From contig JACKCD010000019.1 of the NCBI GenBank assembly GCA_020634215.1, positions 1 to 64,000 of the forward strand: 64,000 nucleotides of DNA, read 5' to 3'. Source of the stretch: Ardenticatenaceae bacterium. Its GTDB lineage: Bacteria; Chloroflexota; Anaerolineae; Promineifilales; Promineifilaceae. The stretch's first letter is position 1. The number at the start of each line of letters is the position of its first letter. The position numbers and the translations under genes were made by a program. Below the pieces are notes generated by a model. The model was not told the DNA's origin. It did not search any database and saw only the letters and a list, made by a program, of their open reading frames with translations. This document shows positions 57,233 through 64,000 of this stretch, one piece after another.

Positions 57233-57564
57233 TTTCGCTTACTTTTGCTCCTTTCAAACCTTGTATGTAAAGTATATACAAATTTAGTCTCAAATCTTTG
57301 TAAACAGTTGACAAAACTACGTATCTCAGGTAGTTTATCAGCCATAATGTTAATAGTACTTTGGTACTAGAATGTTTATTTTGTTTGTAACATTTCTATG
57401 CTAATGTGTATCTCATTGTAATTGAGAGCTATTAATTTGAGCAAGAGCAAGGACGAGACTATCTCAGGTAGTTGATTCAATTTATTATCTAACACCTTGG
57501 GCTTAGGCAAACTGTGTCTAGGTTGTTTTATGCTTTTATGCAAGAAAAATATAGGAGTAAGAAT
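57233..57564. other. AT-rich intergenic region with 14-nt direct repeats
   Basis: The 332 bases before the transporter gene are AT-rich and without a convincing gene. TATCTCAGGTAGTT occurs twice (57322-57335 and 57460-57473), 138 bases apart; each is flanked to form ACTA...TAGT inverted ends. A TTGACA at 57308 precedes the first copy. These are candidate operators. Confidence 0.55.
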
Positions 57565-58566
57565 ATGCCAGCGCAAACTAGCGAAACTACGCCTCTTTCA
57601 TTGCCGCAAGCTGCAAGTACACAAGTAGGGACAAATAGTGTGAAAAGTCAAGCAACAAATTGGTACAAAGGATTACAATGGGCACTTTTATCACCCTTGT
57701 TTCTTGGCACCATTCCAATTCTGGCAAAAATAGCTTATGCGGCTGGTGTCAATGTTTTCACAGTGGTTGCATTTCGGACTATTTTTGCAGCATCGCTGCT
57801 GTGGGTTGCCGTTTTTATTTTTCAACGAAAATATATTCATACATCTTCGCCGGCATTAGCCAGTAGCTTGTTTATCGGTGCCATTAATGGGATTGGTTCC
57901 ATTTTCTTTTATGCTAGTCTTACCCGGATTGATGCGTCTCTTGGTCAATTAATTAACATCACTTATCTTGTTTTTGTTACCCTCTTTTTGCGTCTAAGTG
58001 GTCAGACCGTCTCTTTCATTACTTTGTTGCGTACGTTGCTTGCCATTACCGGGATATATATTTTGACCATTGGCGGTATTGGCTCACCAGATTGGATTGG
58101 TGTTGGGATGATGATGGTTGGAGCCATTATGTTTGCCATTCATTTGGTGATGAGCCAGCGGATTTTATATGAAACACCTGCACAAACTATGACATTATAT
58201 GCATTAACAGCTATGGCTATTGTGGTGACAATTGCCTGGTTTATTTTTCCGTCTGATTTGCGTCTTGTTTCGGTGGCAGGTTGGCGGGCGATTGTGTTGA
58301 TGGGATTGGTGACGAGCATTTCGCGCTTAACGTTGTTCCTGGGTGTTAAGCATATGGGTAGTATGCAAACGGCCTTGTTGAATATTCTGGAGGTCGTGGT
58401 AAGTATTGTGTTGGCGATTGTTTTCTTAGGGGAAACGATGACGTTGACGCAGGTGTTGGGTGCGGTTGTGCTGTTGTCAAGCGTGCTGTTAGTGCGCTTT
58501 GAGCGTGGTGTTCCCCGTTTTGTGGACTGGTGGCGTTTTTTCTGGCGACTGCGTATTCCCCGTTAA
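57565..58566 (+). CDS. EamA-family (DMT) transporter
   Basis: A 333-residue membrane protein with about ten TM helices and two EamA repeats (about 35-160 and 185-320), as in metabolite exporters of the drug/metabolite superfamily. The ATG at 57565 follows AGGAG and is preferred to a TTG 17 codons upstream. The substrate cannot be predicted. A strong terminator follows. Confidence 0.9.
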   Translation: MPAQTSETTPLSLPQAASTQVGTNSVKSQATNWYKGLQWALLSPLFLGTIPILAKIAYAAGVNVFTVVAFRTIFAASLLWVAVFIFQRKYIHTSSPALASSLFIGAINGIGSIFFYASLTRIDASLGQLINITYLVFVTLFLRLSGQTVSFITLLRTLLAITGIYILTIGGIGSPDWIGVGMMMVGAIMFAIHLVMSQRILYETPAQTMTLYALTAMAIVVTIAWFIFPSDLRLVSVAGWRAIVLMGLVTSISRLTLFLGVKHMGSMQTALLNILEVVVSIVLAIVFLGETMTLTQVLGAVVLLSSVLLVRFERGVPRFVDWWRFFWRLRIPR

Positions 58567-58595
58567 CTGTTCGCTGAGCGAATTCAGCTTGTTTT

Positions 58596-58631
58596 AAAGC
58601 ACCTGCTGTACTTTTGCAGCAGGTGCTTTTG
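58596..58631 (+). terminator. Rho-independent terminator after the EamA gene
   Basis: AAAGCACCTGCTG pairs perfectly with CAGCAGGTGCTTT across an 8-nt loop and is followed by TTTGTT. Confidence 0.9.
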
Positions 58632-58711
58632 TTGTTGGTGTCAACTGGTCTGGCCTGAGGGTATAATTAGACAAATCATAGTAACATTGTGAAGAAGGGT
58701 GAGAAACGTTT

Positions 58712-59707
58712 ATGCAAGTACATTTGTTTGAAGGAAAAGAGGCGTTTTCGGCGTTGGCGGAGACGTGGGATGAGGTGGCAATGGCGGGAATGAGTGATAC
58801 GCCATTTCAAATGTGGGCGTATCAGCGGGCTTGGTGGGAGCATTTGCAGCCGGCCGGGGCGACATTGCATACGGTGGTGGCTTATGAGGATAAACGGCCG
58901 TTTGCCATTGGTTGTTTCTATTTGGTTGACGGCGTGATCCACTTTAACGGCTGTTTGGAAGAAACCGACTACCTCGATTTAATTGCGGCTCCCCAAAATG
59001 CTGAAGCGGGGTGGACGGCCGTTTTTGAAGCTTTCCATAGTCCCGATTTTCCCCAATGGCACACACTTGATTTTTGCAACGTGCCTAGCGCTTCGCCGAC
59101 CCGTACCATTCTGCCCAAGCTGGCAGCCAAATATGGCTACACATGGCAAGAATCGGTGCAAGAGGTGTGCCCCGTGATTAAGCTGTCCAACACTTTTGAC
59201 GGCTATTTAGACGGGATTGACAGCAAACAGCGGCGCGAGATTAACCGTAAGCTGCGTCGGGCGCAGGCCAGTGGCGTGCGGCTGCGGGTGGTGGGGGCGG
59301 AAGATGATGTGAAAACGGCCGTTGATCAATTCCTGACGTTGCTTCAATCCAGCACCTTTGAAAAACGCGACTGGCTCAACGACGGTCGCCGCGCTCTTTT
59401 TTATGACGTGGCAGCAGCGGCGCAAAAAGCAAATACGCTCCAGCTTTTGTTTGTAGAAGTAAACGGCGAGCGGGCAGCGGCTTTGTTTAACTTTGACTAT
59501 AAGGGTCGCATTTGGGTTTATAATTCGGGTTTGGAGCCAAATGCGTATGGGCCGCTGAGCCTAGGCGTGGTGTTAACGGCGATGGCGATTGAGTATGCGA
59601 TTGAAAACGGCTGTTCTGAGTTTGATTTTCTGCGCGGCAATGAAATTTACAAGTACCGCTTTGGCGCTCAGGACACCACCATTCACCGTCAGCATATTAC
59701 CAAGTAG
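58712..59707 (+). CDS. GNAT acetyltransferase of the CelD/BioF2 type (Acetyltransf_6)
   Basis: A 331-residue protein with the duplicated GNAT fold of this group: WAYQRAWWEHLQPAGATLHTVVAY, later SKQRREINRKLRRAQASGVRLRVV and LLFVEVNGERAAALFNFDYKGRIWVYNSGLEPN, ending in SEFDFLRGNEIYKYRFGA. Members are often linked to surface polysaccharide or lipid acylation, but the acceptor is unknown here. It is convergent with a flavin oxidoreductase gene. Confidence 0.85.
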   Translation: MQVHLFEGKEAFSALAETWDEVAMAGMSDTPFQMWAYQRAWWEHLQPAGATLHTVVAYEDKRPFAIGCFYLVDGVIHFNGCLEETDYLDLIAAPQNAEAGWTAVFEAFHSPDFPQWHTLDFCNVPSASPTRTILPKLAAKYGYTWQESVQEVCPVIKLSNTFDGYLDGIDSKQRREINRKLRRAQASGVRLRVVGAEDDVKTAVDQFLTLLQSSTFEKRDWLNDGRRALFYDVAAAAQKANTLQLLFVEVNGERAAALFNFDYKGRIWVYNSGLEPNAYGPLSLGVVLTAMAIEYAIENGCSEFDFLRGNEIYKYRFGAQDTTIHRQHITK

Positions 59708-59729
59708 CCAGCTACGGTTTGGGTTATAC

Positions 59730-59765
59730 GATGAAAAACGGCCGTTTTAACGGCCGTTTTTCATC
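59730..59765. terminator. Bidirectional terminator built from two AACGGCCGTT palindromes
   Basis: A 17-bp perfect stem, GATGAAAAACGGCCGTT with its reverse complement, and a 2-nt centre. The A5/T5 flanks give a T tract in both directions. It lies between convergent genes. Confidence 0.85.
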
Positions 59766-59778
59766 TTTGTCTTGCAAG

Positions 59779-60789
59779 TCAGCCTACAAGTTTGCCCAGC
59801 TCGATTTGGATTTGTGTGGCTGCAGCCAGCCCCGACAAGGCTGCGCCTTCCACACGCGGCCCATTGAAAGCATCGCCAGCAAAAAGCAGGGGGGGCGTTC
59901 CCTGTGTCAGCAAAAACGGTGCTGGATGCACCGTTTCCGGTAGAGCATAGGGCCATTTGGTAAGCTGCGCTTGGCTGATGGTAGCTCCTGCGGCTAAAAA
60001 TTGCGCCAACTCGGTTTGCATGAGTGTCAATACATCGTTAACGGCCGTTTGCCACAGTTCGCGGCTGGCAGCAGGGGAGGCATGGACGGTAATAAGCGTG
60101 GTGGGAGAAATTCCCTTGCGCTGGTTGTCAGCTAACCAGCTAAAGCGGTGGTTTGGCCGTTGTAAGGCTCCCGGTTCGGGCAAATGAACATCGCCTTCCA
60201 CCCAGAACAGCCCGCAGAGGCAGGGAGCATAGCTGATTTGGTCAAGAGCCGCCTGGTCATCTGCGTGTAGCAATGTGTCGCCGTTTGCCAGCAGTGCCAG
60301 TGATTGTGGCACGGGCGGGGTTAGCAGCACGGTGCGGCTGTGGTAGGTGTGGTTGTGGCTGTCGGTGGCTTGCCAGAGGGTGGGGGAAACGGCCGTTAAT
60401 CCCCACATCTCCACCCCCAATTCAACCTCCACCCCCTGCGCCAGCCAATTAGCAATCCCCGCCATGCCTGCCCGCCCCGCATAGCGTGGAAAGCCATCTA
60501 CCGCCTGTTCCCCTAACAAGCTGCCGTCCGACCATCCCCGCGACCATTCAAATACCACTCCTTCGGCCAGCCATTGGTCTATAAACTGTTGGAACTGCGG
60601 CGACCGTACCGTAAAAAATTGCGCCCCCAAATCAGCCAGCCCTGCGCCCATTGGCCGCGTTGCCAGCCGGCCGCCAACCACCACGCCTTTTTCCACCACC
60701 CGCACCGCCAAACCCGCCCGCTGCAGCCGCCGCGCCGCCATCAGCCCGGCAATCCCCGCCCCAATAATGAGTATGTCGGTCGTTCCCAT
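59779..60789 (-). CDS. FAD-dependent oxidoreductase, renalase/amine oxidase-like
   Basis: A 336-residue flavoprotein with an N-terminal dinucleotide-binding motif IIGAGIAGLMAARRL and GGRLATR after the second strand, then ADLGAQFFTVRSPQF. The C-terminal LLFAGDAFNGPRVEGAALSGLAAA is the FAD-closing segment. It resembles the renalase group of the amine oxidase superfamily, whose bacterial members oxidise isomeric dihydro-NAD(P) forms. The substrate is inferred only. It lies six bases downstream of the MazF gene. Confidence 0.88.
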   Translation of the reverse strand: MGTTDILIIGAGIAGLMAARRLQRAGLAVRVVEKGVVVGGRLATRPMGAGLADLGAQFFTVRSPQFQQFIDQWLAEGVVFEWSRGWSDGSLLGEQAVDGFPRYAGRAGMAGIANWLAQGVEVELGVEMWGLTAVSPTLWQATDSHNHTYHSRTVLLTPPVPQSLALLANGDTLLHADDQAALDQISYAPCLCGLFWVEGDVHLPEPGALQRPNHRFSWLADNQRKGISPTTLITVHASPAASRELWQTAVNDVLTLMQTELAQFLAAGATISQAQLTKWPYALPETVHPAPFLLTQGTPPLLFAGDAFNGPRVEGAALSGLAAATQIQIELGKLVG

Positions 60790-60795
60790 CAGATC

Positions 60796-61143
60796 CTATA
60801 AACCTAAACAATACCGGGCGGCATCTTCAATTTTTTGCAAGGCCAGACCAGAAATCTTTCCGGCAGGGTTTTCTGGAAAGCGTTTGGCATCTAATGAGCG
60901 AACCTGGAAGCATAAGAAAACAGTTTCGTGCGGTAGCCCAGTCTCACTAGCTTTGAGTCGAACGTTGGTAGAATAGTCACGGGATATATTTTGCCCATTT
61001 GTTCCAACAACGACGGTGACAACCAGGGGCAATTTGTTGATAGTATCAATGGATAAAACCAACACTGGGCGATGCCCCGCCTGCTCGCGCCCCGTTACGG
61101 GATTTAAATTGACAAAATAGATTTCGCCACGCTGGATTGTCAT
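60796..61143 (-). CDS. MazF/PemK-family endoribonuclease toxin
   Basis: A 115-residue toxin with the family pattern: RGEIYFVNLNPVTGREQAGHRPVLVLS, a Thr/Ser-rich middle and a C-terminal FQVRSLDAKR segment. Members cut mRNA at short sequences and are neutralised by a cognate antitoxin. The antitoxin gene is directly upstream and overlaps it by four bases (ATGA). The pair is probably autoregulated; no operator is visible. Confidence 0.92.
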   Translation of the reverse strand: MTIQRGEIYFVNLNPVTGREQAGHRPVLVLSIDTINKLPLVVTVVVGTNGQNISRDYSTNVRLKASETGLPHETVFLCFQVRSLDAKRFPENPAGKISGLALQKIEDAARYCLGL

Positions 61144-61487
61144 ATTTGATTATCTAGTCCATCAAGTTCTGTGAACGCAAAATCTTCTTCTATTTGCTCT
61201 AACTCGGCCCGGATTTCCGGATCATTTGCCATTTCAAGAAGCTCTCTTTCAATTTGGGACGATTCCCCAAAACGATTTTCGCGGATGCGGTGAATAAGGC
61301 GTTCCATTAGCCAAAGTTGCTCATCCAAAGAAAGTCGGTTGATGTGATTTTCAATTTGGTTTAGTGCTAACATGTTCATGATCTGAACCTCTTCCAGTTC
61401 ATCAAAGAATTCTGTAGAATCATGTGTATCCCAAAATTCGGATTCTTCTTGCTCATTGTGAAAAACAGGTATTTTTGACTTACTCAT
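61140..61487 (-). CDS. Antitoxin with two unrelated antitoxin-like parts
   Basis: A 115-residue acidic protein. The first ~36 residues (IPVFHNEQEESEFWDTHDST and on) resemble the CopG-type antitoxin family PF12441. The rest (LSLDEQLWLMERLIHRIRENRF then MANDPEIRAELEQIEEDFAFTELDGL) resembles the short helical antitoxins that accompany MazF in Chloroflexota and cyanobacteria. An internal Met at residue 37 could start a shorter standard antitoxin. It is coupled to the MazF gene by a 4-nt overlap. Confidence 0.8.
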   Translation of the reverse strand: MSKSKIPVFHNEQEESEFWDTHDSTEFFDELEEVQIMNMLALNQIENHINRLSLDEQLWLMERLIHRIRENRFGESSQIERELLEMANDPEIRAELEQIEEDFAFTELDGLDNQI

Positions 61488-61495
61488 AGCTCATG

Positions 61496-63529
61496 TTAAA
61501 TGGCTGGGTGCAGCAAAGCCATTAAGCTGGCTTCATCCAGAATTGGCACGCCCAGGGATTGGGCTTTGCTGAGTTTGCTGCCGGCTTTTTCACCGGCCAG
61601 CAGATAGCTAGTGTTTTTGCTGACGGAGCCGGTAACTTTGCCACCGTGGGCTTCAATCAGTGCCTTGGCTTCATCGCGGGAGAGGGTGGGCAGGGTGCCG
61701 GTGATGACGAAGGTGAGGCCAGCCAGGGTGTCGGCGCGGGCGGTGGCGGTGGCGGGGGGGGCGGCGGCAAAGGTGAGGCCAGCGGTGCGTAATTTTTCCA
61801 GCACGGCGCGGTTGCGTTCGTTGGCAAACCAACTGGTAACGGCAACGGCCGTTCTTTCTCCAATCCCCTCAATCTCCTGCAATCGCTCCACGCTGGCCGC
61901 CGCCAATTGGTCAATCCCGCCCAGCGCGTCAATCAGCAGCCCGGCCACCACGCTGCCCACATAGCGGATGCCCAGCGCCGTTAGTACCCGCGCTGGTGGC
62001 TGCTGCTTGCTGGCGGCCACGCCGTTGAGCAGGTTGTCTACTTTTTTGTCCTTGAACCCTTCCAGCGTGAGCAGGGTGTCGCGTTCCAGATAGTAAATGT
62101 CGGCAATGTCGTGGATCAGCCCTTTTTCGGCTAGCAAAACGGCCGTTTGTGAGCCAAACCCATCCACATCCATCGCTCCCCGGCTGACAAAATATTCTAC
62201 TCGCCGCACCAGTTGCTCTGGACAAGAGAGGTTGTCGCAGTAGATGGCGACCTCCCCTTCGGGTCGCACCGCCGGTTCGCCGCAGACGGGGCAGTGAGTG
62301 GGGGTGGAAATCGGCCGTTCGCTACCGTCGCGCAGCTCCACCACCGGCCCAATGATGTAGGGAATCACGTCTCCCGCCCGCTTCACCAGCACCGTGTCCC
62401 CCAGCCGCACATCTTTGCGGGCAATTTCGTCATAGTTGTGGAGGGTGGCGTTGCGGACGATGACCCCGCCAATTTCGATGGGTTCTAAAACGGCCGTTGG
62501 TGCCAAAATCCCAGTGCGCCCCACGTTGACCACCACATCCAGCAGCTTGGTCGTCTTTTCCTGCGCCGGGAACTTCATTGCTACCGCCCCGCGTGGGTCT
62601 TTGCCGACAAAGCCGAGGCTATCGGCCAACGGCCGTTCGTTGATTTTAACCACCACGCCGTCTACTTCGTAGTTAATCGTGTTGCGTTTGGCAATCCAGT
62701 CGCTATAGGCGACGGCCACTTCATCCAGATTGGCGCAGTGGCGGCTGTCGGGGGAGACGGGGAAGCCGTATTGGCGCAGCCGTTCCAGCCGCTGCCACTG
62801 AGTGGTGGGTGGCTCCACGCCCTCCCACGCGATCCAATCGTAGCAATAAAGGGTTAACGGCCGTTCGGCCGTTTTCGCCGGGTCAAGCTGCCGCAGCGAC
62901 CCCGCCGCCGTGTTGCGCGGGTTCATATAAATCGGTTCCCCCGCCGCCAGCCGCGCCGCGTTCAGCGCCTCAAATTTGTCCAGCGGGAAAAAGACCTCGC
63001 CGCGTACCACCAGGGTGGGTGGGGGAGTCAGCTCGCTGTTGGGGTCAACGGGAATCCGTTTGGGCAGGGCGACGATGGTTCGCAGGTTTTGCGTGATGTC
63101 TTCGCCGACTTCACCATTGCCGCGTGTGGCTCCCTGGGAAAAACGGCCGTTTTCATACGTCAGCACCACCGTTAACCCATCCAGCTTCGGCTCCACCACA
63201 TAATCCAGCGTCATGTCGGGGTCTGGCAGCAGCCGCCCAATCCGCGTCCGCCACGCCCGCAAATCCGCTTCGTTAAACGCATTCGCCAAGCTCAAAATCG
63301 GTGCGGGGTGGGTAACTTTCTCAAACCCTTCCAATGGGTCAGCCCCCGCCCGCTGCGTCGGCGAATCGGCCGTTACCAGCTCCGGGTTCGCCTGCTCCAA
63401 CGCCAGCAGCCGCCGGTACAGCGCATCATACTCTGTATCGCTAATCAACGGCGCATCCAGCACATGGTAGCGATACAAATGAAAATTAATCTCATCTCGC
63501 AGTTGGGCAATTTCTTGTTCGATGGGCAT
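61496..63529 (-). CDS. ligA: NAD+-dependent DNA ligase LigA
   Basis: A 677-residue ligase that seals nicks with NAD+. Nucleotidyl Lys115 is in VEPKLDGL. An N-terminal Ia domain, the OB fold, a four-Cys zinc finger (CPVCGE...CDNLSCPEQ), helix-hairpin-helix motifs (VRRVEYFVSRGAMDVDG through GIGERTAVAV) and a C-terminal BRCT domain (LAGLTFVITGTLPTLSRDEA...) complete the usual order. The ATG at 63529 starts the conserved IEQEIAQLRDEI; an upstream TTG at 63547 adds six residues. Confidence 0.96.
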   Translation of the reverse strand: MPIEQEIAQLRDEINFHLYRYHVLDAPLISDTEYDALYRRLLALEQANPELVTADSPTQRAGADPLEGFEKVTHPAPILSLANAFNEADLRAWRTRIGRLLPDPDMTLDYVVEPKLDGLTVVLTYENGRFSQGATRGNGEVGEDITQNLRTIVALPKRIPVDPNSELTPPPTLVVRGEVFFPLDKFEALNAARLAAGEPIYMNPRNTAAGSLRQLDPAKTAERPLTLYCYDWIAWEGVEPPTTQWQRLERLRQYGFPVSPDSRHCANLDEVAVAYSDWIAKRNTINYEVDGVVVKINERPLADSLGFVGKDPRGAVAMKFPAQEKTTKLLDVVVNVGRTGILAPTAVLEPIEIGGVIVRNATLHNYDEIARKDVRLGDTVLVKRAGDVIPYIIGPVVELRDGSERPISTPTHCPVCGEPAVRPEGEVAIYCDNLSCPEQLVRRVEYFVSRGAMDVDGFGSQTAVLLAEKGLIHDIADIYYLERDTLLTLEGFKDKKVDNLLNGVAASKQQPPARVLTALGIRYVGSVVAGLLIDALGGIDQLAAASVERLQEIEGIGERTAVAVTSWFANERNRAVLEKLRTAGLTFAAAPPATATARADTLAGLTFVITGTLPTLSRDEAKALIEAHGGKVTGSVSKNTSYLLAGEKAGSKLSKAQSLGVPILDEASLMALLHPAI

Positions 63530-63699
63530 ATGACTATCCACCACCAACGGCCTTCGTCGGTGTCTTTATTTCTCCTGCATCAAGATGACATGATTATAAC
63601 ATGGTCTGTGCTGCCCAATAGAGAAATTGGGTGGGGTGCATTTCAGTTTTAGGGCATGTTAAACACGCCTTTCCACAAACTATTTTTTTAGCCAAGAAT

Positions 63700-63784
63700 T
63701 GTCATTTCGACGAGTCTTCGAGGAGAAATCCCGCTCAAATGGCGGGTATAAGAGCGGGATTTCTCGGAGGACCTCGAAATGACA
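63700..63784. repeat. REP-like hairpin with TGTCAT/ATGACA ends
   Basis: Outer arms TGTCATTTCGA/TCGAAATGACA, an inner perfect 14-bp stem (63723-63736 with 63752-63765) and a CCCGC/GCGGG feature in the centre. Its ends match the element at 26572-26645. Confidence 0.75.
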
Positions 63785-63871
63785 CTTGTTTTACTAGCTG
63801 CTTGGTTAAAGATTATGTCAAACTTACTAAGTTTGCTCCCAAACTGAAATACACCCATTGGGTGATGGAGC

Positions 63872-63901
63872 TTGTGACCATAATAGAGTTGGGTATATAC
63901 T
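63872..63901 (+). promoter_or_regulatory. Promoter of the BrnT-like gene
   Basis: TTGTGA and TATACT are 18 bases apart. The ATG at 63908 follows the -10 by six bases, so the message would be leaderless. Confidence 0.55.
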
Positions 63902-63907
63902 ACACTC

Positions 63908-64000
63908 ATGAAGTTTGAATGGGATGAGCAAAAGAACCAGTCCAACGTGCGGCAAGCAGTTGCAAACTTCGATATGCTGATTAGATTGGAGCAAATGAAT
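63908..64000 (+). CDS. BrnT-like toxin, N-terminal fragment cut by window edge
   Basis: The first 31 codons begin MKFEWDEQKNQSNVRQ, which closely matches the start of BrnT-family RNase toxins (FEWDExKNxSN). The following FDMLIRLEQMN is less typical, so it may be a divergent member or a decayed gene. BrnT is normally followed by its BrnA antitoxin, which would lie outside the window. Confidence 0.55.
   Translation, partial: MKFEWDEQKNQSNVRQAVANFDMLIRLEQMN

Larger units (their letters stand above)
248..63150. repeat. Dispersed 10-bp palindrome family AACGGCCGTT (about 84 exact copies)
   Basis: Exact copies occur on average every 750 bases, from about 248 to about 63141, mostly inside coding sequence on both strands. 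About 20 one-mismatch variants also occur. Many copies extend to GAAACGGCCGTTTC. In coding frames it reads N-G-R, T-A-V or R-P. Examples: 7035, 10021, 23156, 41087, 50199-50208 and the pair at 59737-59758. Stretches near 4.2-7.0, 20.7-23.1, 47.4-50.1 and 52.7-57.1 kb are nearly free of it. Confidence 0.95.
63530..63907. other. Intergenic region with a REP-like hairpin and a BrnT-like promoter
   Basis: The 378 bases contain a large imperfect hairpin (63700-63784), AT-rich sequence and a promoter at 63872-63901. No gene is convincing in the rest. Confidence 0.6.

Noticed and set aside
60796..63529. MazF pair plus DNA ligase considered as a defence island
   Set aside because: LigA is a standard housekeeping ligase and no restriction, retron or other defence gene is adjacent.

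Overview
The window looks like chromosome from a free-living member of the Chloroflexota (Anaerolineae/Ardenticatenia-like). The evidence is indirect: exported proteins with Thr-Pro-rich stalks, a solute-binding lipoprotein with the VEVTRVV-type repeats common in that phylum, large GAF-domain sensors, a Gram-positive-style SUF operon (sufC-B-D-S-U) and a mix of leaderless and Shine-Dalgarno-led genes. I recognise no rRNA, tRNA, CRISPR array or insertion sequence. Coding density is high, on both strands.

Layout. 0-3.3 kb: a fatty-acyl-AMP ligase (cut by the left edge) divergent from a beta-ketoacyl-ACP synthase. 3.4-9.7 kb: a signalling and export module of a triple-FHA ABC transporter, a lipoprotein and a Ser/Thr kinase. 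9.8-15.3 kb: glycerol kinase, an amidohydrolase, an anchored SH3-like protein and PolX. 15.5-19.6 kb: two oligopeptide-transporter ATPases and a solute-binding protein, without permeases. 19.9-22.5 kb: a cell-wall/membrane group (M23-like, LysM, a two-TM protein). 22.5-25.6 kb: a cold-shock-domain protein and a gyrase A-like subunit without a GyrA box. 25.8-35.2 kb: the SUF iron-sulfur cluster operon, including an intein inside SufB, divergent from a SufR-like regulator and a DUF59 protein. 35.3-45.2 kb: an anchored NBR1-Ig/PA14 protein, two paralogous subtilases and a HAD-HerA fusion. 45.4-57.2 kb: a two-component signalling cluster with stand-alone receivers, a GAF protein, a DUF574 methyltransferase, a multi-GAF histidine kinase, a threonine synthase fused to a receiver domain, and a receiver-kinase hybrid. 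57.5-64 kb: an EamA transporter, an acyltransferase, a flavin oxidoreductase, a MazF-type toxin-antitoxin pair, DNA ligase A, and the start of a BrnT-like toxin at the right edge.

Two genome-scale patterns stand out. First, the 10-bp palindrome AACGGCCGTT occurs about 84 times by eye (about 0.06 expected in random sequence), mostly inside genes, where it is read as Asn-Gly-Arg, Thr-Ala-Val or Arg-Pro according to frame. It resembles the HIP1 palindrome of cyanobacteria but has a different sequence. Second, seven hairpins built from tandem 7- or 8-nt units followed by their inverted copy sit at or just after the 3' ends of genes, between co-directional neighbours. The best candidates for new biology are these two patterns, the threonine synthase-receiver fusion in its signalling cluster, and the kinase/FHA-transporter module with a shared Thr-containing motif.
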